Source: Pseudazoarcus pumilus_A (lineage in GTDB: Bacteria; Pseudomonadota; Gammaproteobacteria; Burkholderiales; Rhodocyclaceae). From it: a stretch of DNA of 7,715 nt. A program made the translations under genes and the position numbers. A model generated the notes under the pieces. The model was not told where the DNA came from and did no database searches. It saw nothing but the letters and a program-made list of their open reading frames with translations. Below, in pieces: positions 6,373 through 7,715 of this stretch. The stretch lies in contig JAJLLM010000096.1 of assembly GCA_033837965.1 (NCBI GenBank), forward strand, positions 1 to 7,715. Direction: 5' to 3'. How positions within the stretch are numbered: the stretch's first letter is position 1; every line of letters starts with the position of its first letter.

Positions 6373-7031
6373 CGGTAGCGCTCTGCCAGTTGCGCGGCCG
6401 GCACGCCGCGCCAGTAGTCCCAGCGCAGTCGCCACATCAGCGTGATGGTGCGCCACACGCCGTATTGCTCCCAGCGGCGGCCGGAGGTGCGCACCGGCGG
6501 GCGCAGACAGGCGGGTGGGGAGAGCCGCTTGAGACGCACCGAGAGTTCGATGTCCTCCATCAGCGGCTGCTCGGGAAAGTCGCCGACGGCCTTGAAGGCG
6601 GTGCGCGTGACGAAGATGGCCTGATCGCCGGTGGCGATGCCGCTCAGTCGCGAGCGCAGGTTCATCAGTGCGGCGATCACACGCAGCATGAACGGGCGGC
6701 CGTCGATGATCACGTCGAAGCGACCCCACGCCCGGCCGGCGGCCAGCGCGTCGAGGATGAGTTGATCCGCTTGCGCTGGCAGTTGCGTGTCGGCGTGCAG
6801 GAACAGCAGGACCTCACCCTGTGCGACAGCCGCGCCGGCATTCATCTGGCGGGCGCGGCCGGGCGCAGAGTCGATCACCGTGACGCCCGCCGCGCGGGAC
6901 AGATCCGCCGAGCCGTCGCGGCTGCCGCCGTCCACGACGATGATTTGCGCATCGAGCTGTGCGAGCCGTGCGAGTAGGTCGGGCAGGCGCGCGGCCTCGT
7001 TGAGCACCGGAATGACGACGGACAGCCGCAT
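6369..7031 (-). CDS. TIGR04283 family glycosyltransferase (rSAM/selenodomain-associated transferase 2)
   Basis: A 220-residue family 2 glycosyltransferase. Visible are LSVVIPVLNEAARL (3-16), VVDGGSRDGS (32-41), GRARQMNAGA (58-67), the HADT motif (79-82) in place of the usual DxD, GIATGDQAIFV (131-141) and MEDIELSVRLKRL (158-170) with the acidic catalytic region. There is no clear signal peptide and no strong membrane helix, so it is probably cytoplasmic or membrane-peripheral. TIGR04283 and TIGR04282 genes are commonly neighbours, and the pair was named for co-occurrence with a radical SAM/selenodomain protein, which is not visible here. The ATG at 7031 follows the upstream flavoprotein stop by 3 nt; the ribosome binding site is weak, which suits coupling. 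Donor and acceptor are unknown. Confidence 0.9.
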   Translation of the reverse strand: MRLSVVIPVLNEAARLPDLLARLAQLDAQIIVVDGGSRDGSADLSRAAGVTVIDSAPGRARQMNAGAAVAQGEVLLFLHADTQLPAQADQLILDALAAGRAWGRFDVIIDGRPFMLRVIAALMNLRSRLSGIATGDQAIFVTRTAFKAVGDFPEQPLMEDIELSVRLKRLSPPACLRPPVRTSGRRWEQYGVWRTITLMWRLRWDYWRGVPAAQLAERYR

Positions 7032-7034
7032 GCT

Positions 7035-7715
7035 TCAGCCGCGCGGTTCGATGCGCTGCTCCGCGTGCGGTGCGGCCTCGGCCGGGCCGAGGCGCCAGCG
7101 GTGGTAGCGCGCCAGCCAGCCGAGCACGCGCTGCGGCGCATGCGCGCGCTTCCATTCGCCGGCCACGTACTTGTTGGCCTCGGCCATGGTCGGGTAGGCG
7201 TGGATGGTGCCGAGCAGCTTGTTCAGGCCCAGGCGGTGCTTCATCGCCAGCACGTACTCGGCGAGCAGTTCGCCGGCATGCTCGCCGACGATGGTGACGC
7301 CGAGAATGCGGTCCGAGCCCTGCGCCGTGAGCACCTTGACGAAGCCGTGGTCTGCGCCGTCGGTGATGGCGCGGTCGAGATCGTCCAGCCCGTAGCGCGT
7401 GACCTCGAAGGCAATGCCCTGCTCGCGTGCCTCCGCCTCGTTCAAGCCGACGCGCGCTACCTCCGGGTCGACGAAGGTCACGTGCGGCACCACCGACCAG
7501 TCGATGGCAAAACGCTTGAAGTCCCCGAACAAGCCGTTGACCGCGGCGTACCACGCCATGTGCGCGGCGGTATGGGTGAACTGGTAGGGGCCGGCGACGT
7601 CGCCGACGGCGTAGATGTTGGGGTAGAGGGTTTCCAGATACTCGTTGGTGTGGATGGTGCGCGTGGCCGGAATGCCCAGCGCCTCCAGCCCGTACCCGCT
7701 CAGACGCGCCTTGCG
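7035..7715 (-). CDS. FAD-dependent pyridine nucleotide-disulfide oxidoreductase, MerA/dihydrolipoamide dehydrogenase-like, C-terminal part
   Basis: The frame is open from the right edge, giving the last 226 residues of a protein normally near 450-500; the redox-active CxxxxC region and most of the FAD/NAD domains are outside. Visible are the second FAD contact NIYAVGDVAGPYQFTHTAA and the dimerisation domain from about PHVTFVDPEVARVGLNEAEA to GTIHAYPTMAEANKY. The catalytic His of dihydrolipoamide dehydrogenase (HAHPT) is Tyr here (HAYPT, codon 7196-7194). Mercuric reductase also has Tyr at this place, but the C-terminal Cys pair of MerA is absent. Relatives are often annotated mercuric reductase or dihydrolipoyl dehydrogenase and occur near TVP38/VTT genes. 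It is first of the three tightly spaced minus-strand genes in this window. Substrate unknown. Confidence 0.9.
   Translation of the reverse strand, partial: RKARLSGYGLEALGIPATRTIHTNEYLETLYPNIYAVGDVAGPYQFTHTAAHMAWYAAVNGLFGDFKRFAIDWSVVPHVTFVDPEVARVGLNEAEAREQGIAFEVTRYGLDDLDRAITDGADHGFVKVLTAQGSDRILGVTIVGEHAGELLAEYVLAMKHRLGLNKLLGTIHAYPTMAEANKYVAGEWKRAHAPQRVLGWLARYHRWRLGPAEAAPHAEQRIEPRG

Noticed and set aside
7035..7715. Calling the flavoprotein merA or lpd
   Set aside because: The catalytic His of Lpd is Tyr and the C-terminal Cys pair of MerA is missing; the N-terminal active site is outside the window.

Overview
The window is GC-rich, densely packed proteobacterial chromosome. The single-domain purC of about 300 residues with a start like MATPMFNSS, the DUF3422 neighbour and the YiaD-type lipoprotein all suggest a beta- or gammaproteobacterium, perhaps a Rhodocyclales relative. 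That placement is inference. No rRNA, tRNA, CRISPR array, insertion sequence or phage gene was seen, and no gene looks broken.

Layout. (1) Positions 1-1878, minus strand: a DUF3422 membrane-anchored protein, then the 5' part of purC, which runs off the left edge. purC probably has its own promoter at the DUF3422 stop codon. (2) Positions 1879-2071: a divergent intergenic region with a conspicuous AT-rich island that probably drives both directions. (3) Positions 2072-5041, plus strand: a tight three-gene operon of a DPM1/ArnC-like family 2 glycosyltransferase, a VTT-domain (TVP38/TMEM64, DedA superfamily) membrane protein and an ArnT-like GT-C glycosyltransferase. The first two genes share an ATGA overlap and the third starts 7 nt later. 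(4) Positions 5022-7715, minus strand: a MerA/dihydrolipoamide dehydrogenase-like flavoprotein (N-terminus beyond the right edge), a TIGR04283-type glycosyltransferase, a TIGR04282/DUF2064 transferase starting at a TTG that overlaps the previous stop, and, after a 94-nt gap, an OmpA/glycine-zipper lipoprotein. The lipoprotein gene runs 20 nt into the end of the ArnT-like gene, so the two operons collide.

How the genes may work together. The plus-strand operon has the parts of a lipid-linked sugar pathway: a cytoplasmic enzyme that could charge a polyprenyl phosphate with a sugar, a membrane protein from a superfamily linked to polyprenyl-phosphate translocation, and a GT-C enzyme that uses lipid-linked sugar outside the inner membrane. 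The order resembles ArnC, ArnE/F, ArnT, with the VTT protein in the flippase position. The minus-strand operon holds the TIGR04283/TIGR04282 pair behind a flavoprotein whose usual catalytic histidine is tyrosine. Its substrate cannot be deduced from this window. The most interesting hypothesis is that the VTT protein is the carrier-lipid or sugar-lipid translocator of an undescribed envelope glycosylation module.
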